Of a stretch of DNA of 64,000 bases, positions 37,716-47,400 are shown in pieces. The stretch comes from Micavibrio aeruginosavorus EPB (GTDB lineage Bacteria; Pseudomonadota; Alphaproteobacteria; Micavibrionales; Micavibrionaceae). Each line of letters begins with the position of its first letter. Within the stretch, counting starts at the first letter, position 1. The DNA lies in contig NC_020812.1 in the NCBI RefSeq assembly GCF_000348745.1, positions 248,001 through 312,000 on the forward strand. Direction: 5' to 3'. Both the position numbers and the translations under genes were made by a program. A model generated the notes under the pieces. The model was not told where the DNA came from. It saw only the letters and a program-made list of their open reading frames with translations, and made no database searches.

Positions 37716-39191
37716 TTATGGTTTTAATTCGATCAGGCTGTTCAAGGCCGGGCCGGTCGTGCCCCATATATAAAGTTTGGCGTCGGTAACTTCCGGCGTG
37801 CCGAAATACATTTGCGGCAGGATCAGGGTCCATGTGCCCTTCGTCTCCTCCCCCAGAAAGGCGGATGTCGATACGACCAGGCGCATGCCACGCGGGTCGG
37901 CCAGGCTGGGCCGGTCCCAAGCAGCCAGCAATTTCACTTCCGTCCCCGACGGGGAAATCAGCGAAACGTCTTCGGGCAGGCCGTTTTGATAAATTTCATA
38001 CGGCGAAGTGGTTTGCGGCGTCACACGAAATTCAAAGATGGTTTGCAAGGTGGCGGCACTGTCCGGCACATGCATGCTGACGCGGCGGGCGTTGCGTTGA
38101 AAATCAAAACGAATATTTTTATCACCGCTATGGCGGACCAGTGTCGGTGTAATGTGCTGGCCATTGTTGCGCAGATGGCGCAGAAGGTTCTCGTGCCTGT
38201 CCGGGTCGTATATGCCGAACCCGGTCAACGTGCTGTGACGTAATCCACGCGCGTTGCGGACCATGGATTGTTTCAGATATGCACCATCCTGCCCCGGATC
38301 GGTGATCAAATCATCCTGCGATGCGGACAGCAAAGCGGTTGCGCGTATATCCTGATCCGTTGCCATGGGGAACCGGCTGCGCAATGTGGCGATATGGGCC
38401 GCGACGTTTGGGGATACGAACGATGTGCCGCGAATGTCGCAATTTAATTTTCCGGCATCCGGGTGGGCGGTAAAAACTTCGTGGATCAGGGCCCATTGAA
38501 GCTTGGTCCCCTCCTTCTCGCCCGTGGTCATGGTGGCGCGGAAATCATCAATCTCGCGCTGGGTCATGTAATAGGCATTGCAAAAACCCTGTTTGTACCC
38601 GGTGGGATACACAATGTCCGGCGCGTTTTCGGATGTATAGCAGGTGACGGCGTTATCCGGCGTTACGGCCCCGGTGAATAACGCGCTGTCCGCGTAGGAA
38701 TAGGCGCTGACCATCTGGCGGCGCAGGGCATCGTAATTGCGTTCTTCCGGACAGAGTTTGTTGCCGGCATTCCCGGCGGCGATAACCGGGTTGATGTCGG
38801 CTTTCATCCATAAGGATAAAAACTGCTCGGCCTCCGGGCGCGGTGTTTTGTCGAATGGGGATGGGGTGCTGGAGATGGATACGACCTTGTAACGCAACAG
38901 GTGATCCTTGCCCTCAATCCCGTCATAGGCATCTTCGTCGATCAGCGGAATAACGGAGGCGTGGTGCCCGTTTTTTTCAATCCGCCATTTAAAAATGCCC
39001 CGCGCCGATGCGGCGTGATGGGTGAACATCCGGTCTTTCGTCAGAAACCGCGTGGCGGGTTCAATATGGGCGACGGGAACAATCGGAATGGATGAATAAT
39101 CCGGCTGAACCACATGATTGAAACAAGCGGTCAGTGTTGTTCCCAGTGTCGCACAGCCAATGGCGCGCAGAAGGGCGGACGGACGGGCCAT
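37716..39191 (-). CDS. Divergent subtilase (S8)-like lipoprotein with P-domain-like C-terminus (copy 1)
   Basis: A 491-residue lipoprotein (lipobox LTAC, Cys23). The S8 serine motif is clear, RGTSFVSPNVAAHIATL (Ser257), as is the oxyanion Asn in VIAAGNAGN (Asn141). His59 in THHAASARGIFKW aligns with the catalytic His region, though GTH is lost. No D-T/S-G strand for the catalytic Asp is seen. Four cysteines (147, 184, 204, 251) match those of copy 2. The last 120 residues contain KGTWTLILPQ and LYIWGT, resembling the P-domain of proprotein convertases. It may be a degenerate protease or one with an altered triad. It lies 3 bases after copy 2, in one operon. Confidence 0.7.
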   Translation of the reverse strand: MARPSALLRAIGCATLGTTLTACFNHVVQPDYSSIPIVPVAHIEPATRFLTKDRMFTHHAASARGIFKWRIEKNGHHASVIPLIDEDAYDGIEGKDHLLRYKVVSISSTPSPFDKTPRPEAEQFLSLWMKADINPVIAAGNAGNKLCPEERNYDALRRQMVSAYSYADSALFTGAVTPDNAVTCYTSENAPDIVYPTGYKQGFCNAYYMTQREIDDFRATMTTGEKEGTKLQWALIHEVFTAHPDAGKLNCDIRGTSFVSPNVAAHIATLRSRFPMATDQDIRATALLSASQDDLITDPGQDGAYLKQSMVRNARGLRHSTLTGFGIYDPDRHENLLRHLRNNGQHITPTLVRHSGDKNIRFDFQRNARRVSMHVPDSAATLQTIFEFRVTPQTTSPYEIYQNGLPEDVSLISPSGTEVKLLAAWDRPSLADPRGMRLVVSTSAFLGEETKGTWTLILPQMYFGTPEVTDAKLYIWGTTGPALNSLIELKP

Positions 39192-39194
39192 GGT

Positions 39195-40643
39195 TTACGG
39201 CCCCTTTGGCAGGAAAGTGTTTAACGTCGCACGATCCGTACCCCAGATATAAAGGGCGGCATCGCCAATTTTCGGCGTCAGAAATTCGCCGCGCGGCAAG
39301 CGTAGCGTCCATGTGCCTTTGGTACCCTCCCCCAGAAAAGCGGGGGCGGCGATGGCCATACGGTATCCGTCGACATCGCTTAACGACAGCGGTTCCGTCG
39401 CCACCGGCAGGCGGATGGCCGTCCCCGCAGGGGAGACCAACGTGGCATGGGTGGGTAATCCCTGTTCCAGAATATCGTCTTTGGACGTGGAATGGGGTGT
39501 TAATCGAAATTCGACAATTGTGCGAACGGCGGCCGCCGCATCATCAACATGGAATGTGATGGTGCGATCCGCATTGTCCGGTTCGTTCACCGCGCCCTTG
39601 GTGGCGTGTATGAAACGTGACGGTAAATGTTTGTTTTCGCGGGTGAGGCGTTCGAGCAATTGTTCGTGTTTTTCCGGATCATACACGCCAAAGCCGCTGA
39701 CCATATTGTAATGCAGGCCGATGGCGTTGGTGGCCGATTGGGCGCGGAAATAATGCGCATCCTGATCCGTGCCGATGCGGATTGTGTCCTGTGATGATGA
39801 AAGAAGGGCGGTGACGTAAGTATCCGTATCCGTGGCCTGTGGGAATTTGGTGCGCAGGGTGGTCAGGTGGCCGTTGACATTCGGTGCGGAAAACGACGTG
39901 CCTTCGATGTTGCAAACCTGTTTCCCGGCATCGGGGTGGGCCCGGAACAATCGGTCGCCCATCATCCGTTCACGCGGTGTCATGGTGCTGTATCGCACGG
40001 TTTTGCGCATGGCGTCGATTTCGTCCTGGTTCATGTAATAATCATTACAGAACCCCTGAGCATAGCCCTGCGGATACAAAAGATCCGGCGCGTTTTCCGA
40101 TGAATAGCAGGAAATGGTGCCATCCAGCTCGACCGCGCCAACCTTCATAAAACTGTCGGCGAAGGTGTAGGGCGTAATCCGTTGCCAGAATAACAAACGC
40201 CATTCATCGACCGTCTGTTTTTTGCCGGTGCAAACATAATTGCCCATGTTGCCGGTGGCCGCGATGGTCAATGTATCGCTGGCGGACCAGATCGGGGCCA
40301 GTGTCGCCGCATCCGGCGTGCGCAAATCGGGGTCGGGAATGGCGCTGGTCGATAGAATTTTGAAGGTCTGGATGTACGGGCTTTTTTCAATGCCGTGATA
40401 GGATTCGTCATCAATCATCGGCGGAATAGCCGCGTCGGAAAACCCATTCAGCCGGATGCGCCATGCCACGATGTCGCGGGCCGATTGGCCATGATGGTGG
40501 AAAAACCGATAATCGCGCACCAGCCGCGTCATCGCCTCGATATGGGCGGATGGCACGGTCATGTCTGTGACCATTGCGGGGGCCATTGCGGGCCATGCTG
40601 TCACCGCCGCCACGGCGGCAAAGATGGATGAAAGTTTTTTCAC
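39195..40643 (-). CDS. Divergent subtilase (S8)-like secreted protein with P-domain-like C-terminus (copy 2)
   Basis: A 482-residue paralogue of the gene downstream. It has a Sec signal (ending APAMV region) and no lipobox, so it should be released where the other copy stays anchored. S8 features are His51 in HHHGQSARDIVAW, Asn132 in IAATGNMGN and Ser250 in EGTSFSAPNVNGHL; a catalytic Asp is not identifiable. Cysteines 138, 179, 199 and 244 match the partner. The C-terminal KGTWTLRLPRG and ALYIWGTD are P-domain-like. The start is GTG, with ACAGGGAC upstream. Confidence 0.7.
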   Translation of the reverse strand: MKKLSSIFAAVAAVTAWPAMAPAMVTDMTVPSAHIEAMTRLVRDYRFFHHHGQSARDIVAWRIRLNGFSDAAIPPMIDDESYHGIEKSPYIQTFKILSTSAIPDPDLRTPDAATLAPIWSASDTLTIAATGNMGNYVCTGKKQTVDEWRLLFWQRITPYTFADSFMKVGAVELDGTISCYSSENAPDLLYPQGYAQGFCNDYYMNQDEIDAMRKTVRYSTMTPRERMMGDRLFRAHPDAGKQVCNIEGTSFSAPNVNGHLTTLRTKFPQATDTDTYVTALLSSSQDTIRIGTDQDAHYFRAQSATNAIGLHYNMVSGFGVYDPEKHEQLLERLTRENKHLPSRFIHATKGAVNEPDNADRTITFHVDDAAAAVRTIVEFRLTPHSTSKDDILEQGLPTHATLVSPAGTAIRLPVATEPLSLSDVDGYRMAIAAPAFLGEGTKGTWTLRLPRGEFLTPKIGDAALYIWGTDRATLNTFLPKGP

Positions 40644-40650
40644 TAAACCA

Positions 40651-40658
40651 GTCCCTGT
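40651..40658 (-). promoter_or_regulatory. ACAGGGAC leader element before the subtilase-like operon
   Basis: ACAGGGAC on the coding strand, seven bases before the GTG start. The flanks AAAC and GTTT can pair, leaving GGA in the loop. Confidence 0.5.
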
Positions 40659-40744
40659 TTGACCCGGGTCTCTTTATAAGCCGGACCCGGACGCAGGGGA
40701 CGTTAGGGCAAAGGGGCGGGGGAAGGCAAGCCTTCAGGGCAAAA

Positions 40745-41470
40745 TTATCGCCCGCGCCATAGGGATAAGCCATAAAGCGCGGCTGTTTCGCTGCGCAAAA
40801 TGCTGGAGCCCAGCGATACGGGGGTAAAGGGTGCGGTTTTGCGCAAGATTGTTGCTTCCTCTGCCGTGAACCCGCCCTCTGGCCCGATCAGGATGGCGAA
40901 GCTGCTGCGGTTGCTCAGAAGGGTTTGCAGGTCCGGCGTATCGCCCTGCCGTTCCAGCGCGGCGAAAATCGGGGTGTCATCGGACCAGATCCCCGGCACG
41001 CGGTCCAGCGCGATCAGCGGGTGCAGGGTGGGTATATCCATCCGTTCGCATTGCTCGCTGGCTTCGATCATCTGCGCGCGCAGCCGTTCATCATTCACAT
41101 CGCGCACTTCGGTGTTGCGGGTCAGGACGGGGTGCAGGTCGGTGACGCCCAGCTCGACCGCCTTTTCAATCAGCATATCCATGCGCGCCTTCTTGATCGG
41201 GGCGAAGAACAGATGGGCCGGGGCCGGGGCAGGCGTTTGCGGGATCAGAAGGTCCGCAATATGCAACGCGCCATCGCGTTTGCCGATGGAATGAAATGTT
41301 GATGCCCATTCGCCATCGCGGCCATTGAACACGCGGACGCAATCACCATCCTTGCGGCGCATCACGGTTTTAAAATAATGCGTTTGATCCGGCGACAGCG
41401 GCGCCTCCGCCCCAGCGGTCAGCGCGGCATCCAGAAATAAACGCGGCCATTTTTTGAAATCGGTTGTCAT
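40745..41470 (-). CDS. rsmE: 16S rRNA (uracil-1498-N3)-methyltransferase RsmE
   Basis: About 241 residues from the ATG at 41470, normal for RsmE. The N-terminal PUA-like part has WPRLFLDAAL and HYFKTVMRRKDGD; the SPOUT knot carries LIGPEGGFTAEEA and SLGSSILRSETAALYGLSLW, the standard S-adenosylmethionine motifs. It methylates U1498 in the decoding centre of 16S rRNA. Upstream starts at 41521 or 41551 would add an unconserved leader and would run toward the divergent gene's promoter. Confidence 0.93.
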   Translation of the reverse strand: MTTDFKKWPRLFLDAALTAGAEAPLSPDQTHYFKTVMRRKDGDCVRVFNGRDGEWASTFHSIGKRDGALHIADLLIPQTPAPAPAHLFFAPIKKARMDMLIEKAVELGVTDLHPVLTRNTEVRDVNDERLRAQMIEASEQCERMDIPTLHPLIALDRVPGIWSDDTPIFAALERQGDTPDLQTLLSNRSSFAILIGPEGGFTAEEATILRKTAPFTPVSLGSSILRSETAALYGLSLWRGR

Positions 41471-41575
41471 GAATGGGATATCACCATGAAAATCGGGTGG
41501 TTGTCTATCGGTGGTTGACATATTTCTCGGGAATTGGTTTCTAATCCGCATTCGTTAAAAAATTTGGGGCAAACC

Positions 41576-42184
41576 ATGACCAAACGATCCATCCAAGCCA
41601 TGCGTGAATACCGGACCGCCTTTATCACCGTGCTGGGGCATCTGGATGCGGAGGGGGTGCCGTATGACAAGGCCCCGCGCCTGTTGGGCATCACGAAACG
41701 CGAATTTAACAAATGTGCGTTGGCCGCCGCCGCGGCGACATGGGACCGGGTTGTGGATGATCTGGCCGTTATGGACAAAAGCCATGATCCGTTTTTGATT
41801 GCCGCGTTGGTAACCAATATGGGGAACGTGCACGAGGTGCTGGCCCGTTTCGGCGGTGACATGCAATCCGATGCCGGGTTTGCGCCGTTGAAGGTGAAGA
41901 AACAGGCATTTGAAAATTACGGCTATGATGTTGTGATGATGGCGTTGACATGGGTTGAATCGCGCGGCGCGCAGATGGCGACCAGATTTGGACCGTGGGA
42001 TTTTGTTGGTGTTCTGGATAAATGTATGCAGTGCGCTGGCTTGGATCCGGCCAATGAACAACTTTATAAGGACACCGGGTTTGAATCGCGGGCGCATTTC
42101 GAAAAAACCTATGCCGATTGCGTTGAAAAGGCGCAGCGCGTAAAACTGGAAACCATTTGCCCAACCCACCATCACCCATCCTGA
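41576..42184 (+). CDS. Hypothetical protein
   Basis: A protein of about 202 residues from the ATG at 41576; not recognised. It is soluble and mostly helical. The N-terminal part RSIQAMREYRTAFITVLGHLDAEG and APRLLGITKREFNK looks like a helical, perhaps DNA-binding-like, region, but I cannot assign it. It ends with a His-rich tail (CPTHHHPS). It is 7 bases upstream of ubiA and may be cotranscribed with it. Confidence 0.6.
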   Translation: MTKRSIQAMREYRTAFITVLGHLDAEGVPYDKAPRLLGITKREFNKCALAAAAATWDRVVDDLAVMDKSHDPFLIAALVTNMGNVHEVLARFGGDMQSDAGFAPLKVKKQAFENYGYDVVMMALTWVESRGAQMATRFGPWDFVGVLDKCMQCAGLDPANEQLYKDTGFESRAHFEKTYADCVEKAQRVKLETICPTHHHPS

Positions 42185-42191
42185 GACACCT

Positions 42192-43091
42192 ATGACCCAC
42201 ACCGATATTCGTCACCAAGGCTGGATCGCATATCTTCCGGGATTTGTGCGCCCCTATGCCTTGTTGATGCGTCTGGACCGGCCGATCGGGACGTGGCTGC
42301 TGCTGCTGCCCGGCTGGTGGGCGATTGTGCTGGCGGCGGGTGGCGTGCCCGCCATGAATCCCTATGACTGGAAATTGATCGCGTTGTTCGCTATCGGCGC
42401 GATTGTGATGCGCGGGGCGGGGTGTGTGATCAATGATCTGTGGGATCGAAAGCTGGATGCACAGGTGGAGCGCACGGCGGTGCGCCCGCTGGCGTCCGGT
42501 GCGGTGTCGGTTCCGGCGGCGTGTGTGTTGCTGGGGGCGTTGCTCGGCATCGGATTGATGATCCTGCTGGAACTGAACATCACGGCCATTTTGCTGGGGG
42601 TGTTGTCCGTGGCGTTTATTGTTGTTTACCCGGCGATGAAGCGGATTACATGGTGGCCGCAGGCTTTTTTGGGCCTGACCTTTAATTTCGGTGCGCTGAT
42701 GGGCTGGGCCGCCGTGACGGGGGCGGTGGATATGGCGGCGCTGTATCTCTACGCCGCCGGGTTTTTCTGGACGTTGGGGTACGATACGATTTACGCCCAT
42801 CAGGACAAAGAAGACGATGCCCGCATCGGGATCAAATCCACCGCGTTGTTTCTGGGTGAAAAAAGCCGCATCTGGATTGCCGGGTTTTATACGCTGACCC
42901 TGATCCTGCTGGCGCTGGCCATTGGATCGGTGTGGGGGATTGTGACGCTTATTCCTGCTGCGATGCACCTGGCATGGCAGGTGAAGGCATGGGATATGAA
43001 TGACCCGGCCAGCAGTTTGAAATTCTTCCGCTCCAACCGCGATTTCGGGTTGCTGGTTCTGGCCGCGGTGGGGTTGGCGACGCTCCTCTAA
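42192..43091 (+). CDS. ubiA: 4-hydroxybenzoate polyprenyltransferase
   Basis: A 299-residue UbiA prenyltransferase with about eight membrane helices. The two Asp-rich motifs are NDLWDRKLDAQVERTAVRPL and DTIYAHQDKEDDARIGIKST, and MRLDRPIGTWLLLLPGWW opens the first helix as in UbiA. It attaches the polyprenyl tail to 4-hydroxybenzoate in ubiquinone synthesis, which supplies the respiratory chain ending at the oxidase encoded nearby. Confidence 0.96.
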   Translation: MTHTDIRHQGWIAYLPGFVRPYALLMRLDRPIGTWLLLLPGWWAIVLAAGGVPAMNPYDWKLIALFAIGAIVMRGAGCVINDLWDRKLDAQVERTAVRPLASGAVSVPAACVLLGALLGIGLMILLELNITAILLGVLSVAFIVVYPAMKRITWWPQAFLGLTFNFGALMGWAAVTGAVDMAALYLYAAGFFWTLGYDTIYAHQDKEDDARIGIKSTALFLGEKSRIWIAGFYTLTLILLALAIGSVWGIVTLIPAAMHLAWQVKAWDMNDPASSLKFFRSNRDFGLLVLAAVGLATLL

Positions 43092-43148
43092 CTCTTCACA
43101 AACTGTTCGGCGTGTGCGATCCTTGTAAAAAATACAGGGAGAACAAAC

Positions 43149-43880
43149 GTGACCAGCCAGATTTACGCCCCATCATCCGATATTTACCGCCTGTCCGATG
43201 CGTTTCGCGCCCGGGTCGAGGCGGTGTCGATGCAGGCCCACCGTGTGTTGAACGTCGACGTCATCCGCCAGAATGCCCAAGACGGCAACGTCATGCAGAC
43301 GCTGTCGTGGCAGGGGTTTGATCGCCTCGATCTGGGGGTCGAGGACATTATGCTGGCCCGGGCTATTTTGGAACATCCGCCGCTGGCCCCGGTGTTGATG
43401 CCGTATTTTTCCGATCCGTTTGAATTGCCGCCTGTGGCTCTGCGCGTGCGTGAATTGTTCGACATGGCCAGCCTGGCCCCTGTGCCGGGCCGGGATGAAA
43501 TTGATGATCTGATCGCCGATACCGACCGGGCGCTGGATGATTGCGCGACGATGATGAAAACATTGCCGAAATCGGCTGTTGTCGGTGGGTTCATGTCCCG
43601 CGATATCGCGGGGCGGGCCGCCATGATCGACCGGGCCCCGGCCCTGCGGCACTATGCCTGTTTGAAGGATCGCGTGCGTGACTGGGTTTTAAACCCGCTC
43701 AAGGCCGCTCTGCTGGGACAGGATGGAACCGTCCGTGAACAGGATATGGGCCCCGTCCACTCCATCCGCATTTCCAGCCGTGCGGTCACATCGCGCGACG
43801 AATTGATGGAGGCCCGCGCCATCGTCGCCACCATGCGTGGTGAAAGCAACCGGGTTGGGTTGATGACGCCGAAGGTATAA
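43149..43880 (+). CDS. Hypothetical protein
   Basis: A 243-residue soluble protein, family not recognised. It starts with a polar segment (TSQIYAPSSDIYRLSDAFR) and is helical with many Asp and Met residues, e.g. DEIDDLIADTDRALDDCATMMKTL. The end, SRDELMEARAIVATMRGESN, is also helical. There is no signal peptide or membrane segment. The start is GTG just after a GGGAGAAC site. It stands between ubiA and an AT-rich membrane protein gene. Confidence 0.65.
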   Translation: MTSQIYAPSSDIYRLSDAFRARVEAVSMQAHRVLNVDVIRQNAQDGNVMQTLSWQGFDRLDLGVEDIMLARAILEHPPLAPVLMPYFSDPFELPPVALRVRELFDMASLAPVPGRDEIDDLIADTDRALDDCATMMKTLPKSAVVGGFMSRDIAGRAAMIDRAPALRHYACLKDRVRDWVLNPLKAALLGQDGTVREQDMGPVHSIRISSRAVTSRDELMEARAIVATMRGESNRVGLMTPKV

Positions 43881-43904
43881 AATTATACGAAGGACGCTGG
43901 TGCT

Positions 43905-44378
43905 TTGGGGCTAAAAATCAATAGAGAGAGATTTTTTCCAGGGGAGATTTATATTTTTCTTTTCTGGTATTTTCTTTGGATATTGAAAGAGGCTTTTTTC
44001 TTTTGGAGCTCTTATGCGCATCATCCCGTTTATAATCCGCTCTTCTTGCTTTTGTACCTGTCATTTTTGAGCGCGATAATTAAGGCTACGCCGGTTGTTC
44101 TTAGTTACACTGTCTGTGTGAGATTCATTCGTGTGCCTACTATATGGGTTGCGGTACTTTTTGCGATTTTTTGCGCAGATTTTTATTTATCGATGTCTCG
44201 TGCGGAGAGCATAAATCTAACCTCGCGGCGAGGAGGTTTTGTTTTGTATGATGGTGGAGAGATAACCAGTTTTGGAATTTTGATATTAATGCTCAATCCA
44301 ACGATTTTTATATGCTTCTATGCGTTTTATAAAGCAGTCAGAGGCTGGAAGTTGAAAAAAGAAAACCCCGCTCTTTAG
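43905..44378 (+). CDS. Hypothetical membrane protein, AT-rich gene
   Basis: A 157-residue protein with about four hydrophobic segments: IYIFLFWYFLWILKEAFFFW, LFLLLYLSFLSAIIKATPVV, WVAVLFAIFCADFYLSM and FGILILMLNPTIFICFYAFY. It is not recognised. The start is TTG, nine bases after AAGGA. The gene is visibly AT-rich against GC-rich neighbours, suggesting recent acquisition. Its stop lies inside the loop region of a terminator hairpin shared with the convergent glutamate dehydrogenase gene. Confidence 0.6.
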   Translation: MGLKINRERFFPGEIYIFLFWYFLWILKEAFFFWSSYAHHPVYNPLFLLLYLSFLSAIIKATPVVLSYTVCVRFIRVPTIWVAVLFAIFCADFYLSMSRAESINLTSRRGGFVLYDGGEITSFGILILMLNPTIFICFYAFYKAVRGWKLKKENPAL

Positions 44379-44388
44379 CGGGGTTTTC
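44362..44388. terminator. Bidirectional terminator overlapping a stop codon
   Basis: CCCCGCT-CTTT-AGCGGGG flanked by AAAA and TTTT. The TAG stop of the rightward gene sits in the right arm and loop. It also terminates the leftward glutamate dehydrogenase gene. Confidence 0.85.
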
Positions 44389-44404
44389 TTTCTCTGTTTC
44401 TGTT

Positions 44405-47400
44405 TTAATCCACGGCGCTGGCCAGATGGCTGAGGCGTTGTTCCGCGATCATCAGGCGGGGGATGTCCACTGCGCCGCCTTGTTGCAGCATGGCCAGCAG
44501 CGGCGTGATTTGCTCGGCCTTGTCCGCGTGGTGCGCCAGCCATTGTTGCAGCAACGAATCCTTTGCCCCCTTCTTCGCGGCGGATTTCACCGAGTCTTTC
44601 AGGATGCGTAACGTGATCGCGGCCTGCACACTGAACAGTCGTTCGATCAATCCGCCACGGGCTTCGTGGGTCCAGCGGTCACGCACTTCGATTTCATCCG
44701 CGCGTTGGCGCAGCCAGTCGATGTGGAAATGCTCGCCAGCCTCGAAATAGGCTTTCGCGGTCTGGATCGGATCGGTTTTACCATCCAGCGTGATGCGGAT
44801 GATGTCACATGCCGAATCCAGAACCGGGATCATGGCAATGTTGCGGGCCAATGATGCCGGAACGCCGGAGGCCTTCAGGGTTTCCATCCGCGCCTTCATA
44901 GTGTCCAGCATGGTGGGGGTGGCGACATTTTCCACCGCATCACGCAGGGCTTTAATCCGCGGGGTAAAGCTGGCGATGTCCGCGTCGATATTCGGGCGAC
45001 GACCCAGACGGGTCAGCATCCATGTCACGGAGTGATCGGCCATGTACGCCAGATCGGCCAGCATGCTGGTCTGGATATCGGCTGGAACCTTGTTGTCCAG
45101 CGCTTCAATCGCATCCCACATGTCGCGCAGGCCAAAAATCTCCCGCACGATAATGTACGACCGCGCCACATCGGCGGCGGATGCGCTGGTCGAATCCGTT
45201 TTGGATTTGACAAACGTCGCCCCCAATCGGTTGACCACACCATTGGCAATCGCCGTCGCGACAATTTCGCGTTTCAGGCGATGCTTGCTGATCTCGGCGT
45301 CAAATTTTTTCCGCAAAGCGGGCGGGAAGTAATCCGACAGCCAGATATGCGTGGCTTTTTCATCCGGGACATCCGAATCCAGCAATTCCCGCGTAAACAT
45401 AATTTTTGCGTAGGATTGCAGGGTGCAGAGTTCCGGGCGCAACAGGCCCATGCCGGTGGAGCGACGGCGTTCGATTTCCTCCTCATCCGGCAGATGTTCC
45501 AGCGCGCGGTTCAGCCCATGGTCGCGTTCCAGATCGCGGATAAATTGCACATCCGTCGTAAACGTATCGGATGCGCGATGGACCATCAGGCTGATGCCCT
45601 GCGTTTGCTGGTAATTATTGCGCAGGACCAGATTGGCCACATCATCCGTCATGCTGGCCAGCAATGTATTCCGCTTGGCCAGGGTCATCTTGTTGGATTC
45701 GTCGTGCATCACGGCGGTCATCAAAATCTTGATGTTCACCTCAACGTCCGACGAATTGACGCCGCCGGAATTGTCGATGAAATCCGCGTTCAGGCGCACG
45801 CCACGGCGGGCCAGATCGTTCCGGGCGGCTTGCGTGACGCCCAAATTGGCCCCTTCGCCAATCACACGGGCGCGAATGTCGGATGTGTTGACGCGCAAGG
45901 AATCGTTGGCCTTGTCGCCCACATCGGCGTGGGTTTCGTGCGGGGCCTTTACATACGTGCCAATCCCGCCGAACCAGAGCAGATCGACCTGTTTCTTCAG
46001 CATGGCGCGGATCAGGTCCGGGGGTGAGATTTCGCTTTTCTCAATCCCGTACTGGGCCATGATTTCCGGTGTCAGCTTCAGGCTCTTGTCCGCTCGGCTG
46101 TAAATACGACCACCTTTGGACAACAGCTTCTCATCATATCCATCCCATCCCTTGACGGCGTCGAACAGGCGTTTGCGTTCGGCAAAACTTTTCGCGATAT
46201 CCGGGTTCGGGTCGCAGAAAATGTGAACATGGTTGAACGCGCCGATCAGGCGAATATGCGGGGACAGCAGCATGCCGTTGCCGAACACGTCGCCGCCCAT
46301 ATCGCCGACGCCGATCACGTCAAACGGGGTTTCCTGAATATTCTGGCCCAGTTCGCGGAAATGGCGTTTCACCGATTCCCATGCGCCACGGGCGGTGATG
46401 CCCATTTTCTTGTGGTCGTAACCGGCGGACCCGCCCGATGCGAACGCATCGCCCAACCAGAATCCGTATTCGGCGGACAGGCTGTTGGCCAGGTCGGAGA
46501 ATGTGGCCGTGCCCTTGTCGGCGGCGGCGACGATATACGGGTCATCCCCATCACGGCGCACGACATCCTTGGGCGGAACGACCTTGTGTCCCTTCAAATT
46601 ATCGGTGATATCCAGCATGCCGCGGATCAGCATTTTGTAGCATTCGATCCCCTCGGCCATAAACGCCTCGCGTCCGCCGGTGGTCGGCGGGTTCTTCACG
46701 ACGAAGCCGCCCTTCGCACCCATTGGCACGATAATCGCGTTTTTCACCTGCTGGGCTTTCATCAGGCCCAGGACCTCGGTGCGGAAATCTTCCGGTCGGT
46801 CGGACCAGCGAATGCCACCGCGGGCAATGCGATCACCGCGCAGGTGAATTCCCTCCATCCGCACGGAATAAACGAAAATTTCGCGGAACGGTTTCGGGTC
46901 CGGCAGGTCGGCAATCTTGCCACTGTCCAGTTTGATGGACAGATACGGCTTCGGCTGGCCATCGGCACCCTTCTGGAAGAAGTTGGTGCGCAGGGTCGCG
47001 TTGATCATCGCGGTGAAGGACCGCAGGATTTTATCCTGATCCAGCGACTTCACGGCGTTCAGTTCTTTTTCAATCGCCTTGTTGATTTTGTCCAACGCGG
47101 CATCGCCTTCCTTCTGCCCGGTTTTGTTTTGGGCCGGGTTCAGGCGCGCCATGAACAAATCCACCAACGCGCGGGCAATCACCGGATAATCGGTCAGAGC
47201 CCGTTCAATAAAGCGGTTGGAATATGTCACGCCCGCCTGCCGCATATAACGGACATAGGTGCGCAGGATGGTCACTTCGCGCCAGTTCATGGCGGCGGAG
47301 AGAACCAGACGGTTCAAACTGTCATCTTCCGTTTCGCGGTTCCAGATGCGGATCAGCGCTTCTTCAAAAGGCGTGTTGATTTTATCAATCGCCATGGCTG

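Noticed and set aside
41471-41551. Longer N-terminus for RsmE from 41551 or 41521
   Set aside because: The added residues do not match the RsmE N-terminus and would cross the promoter of the divergent gene.
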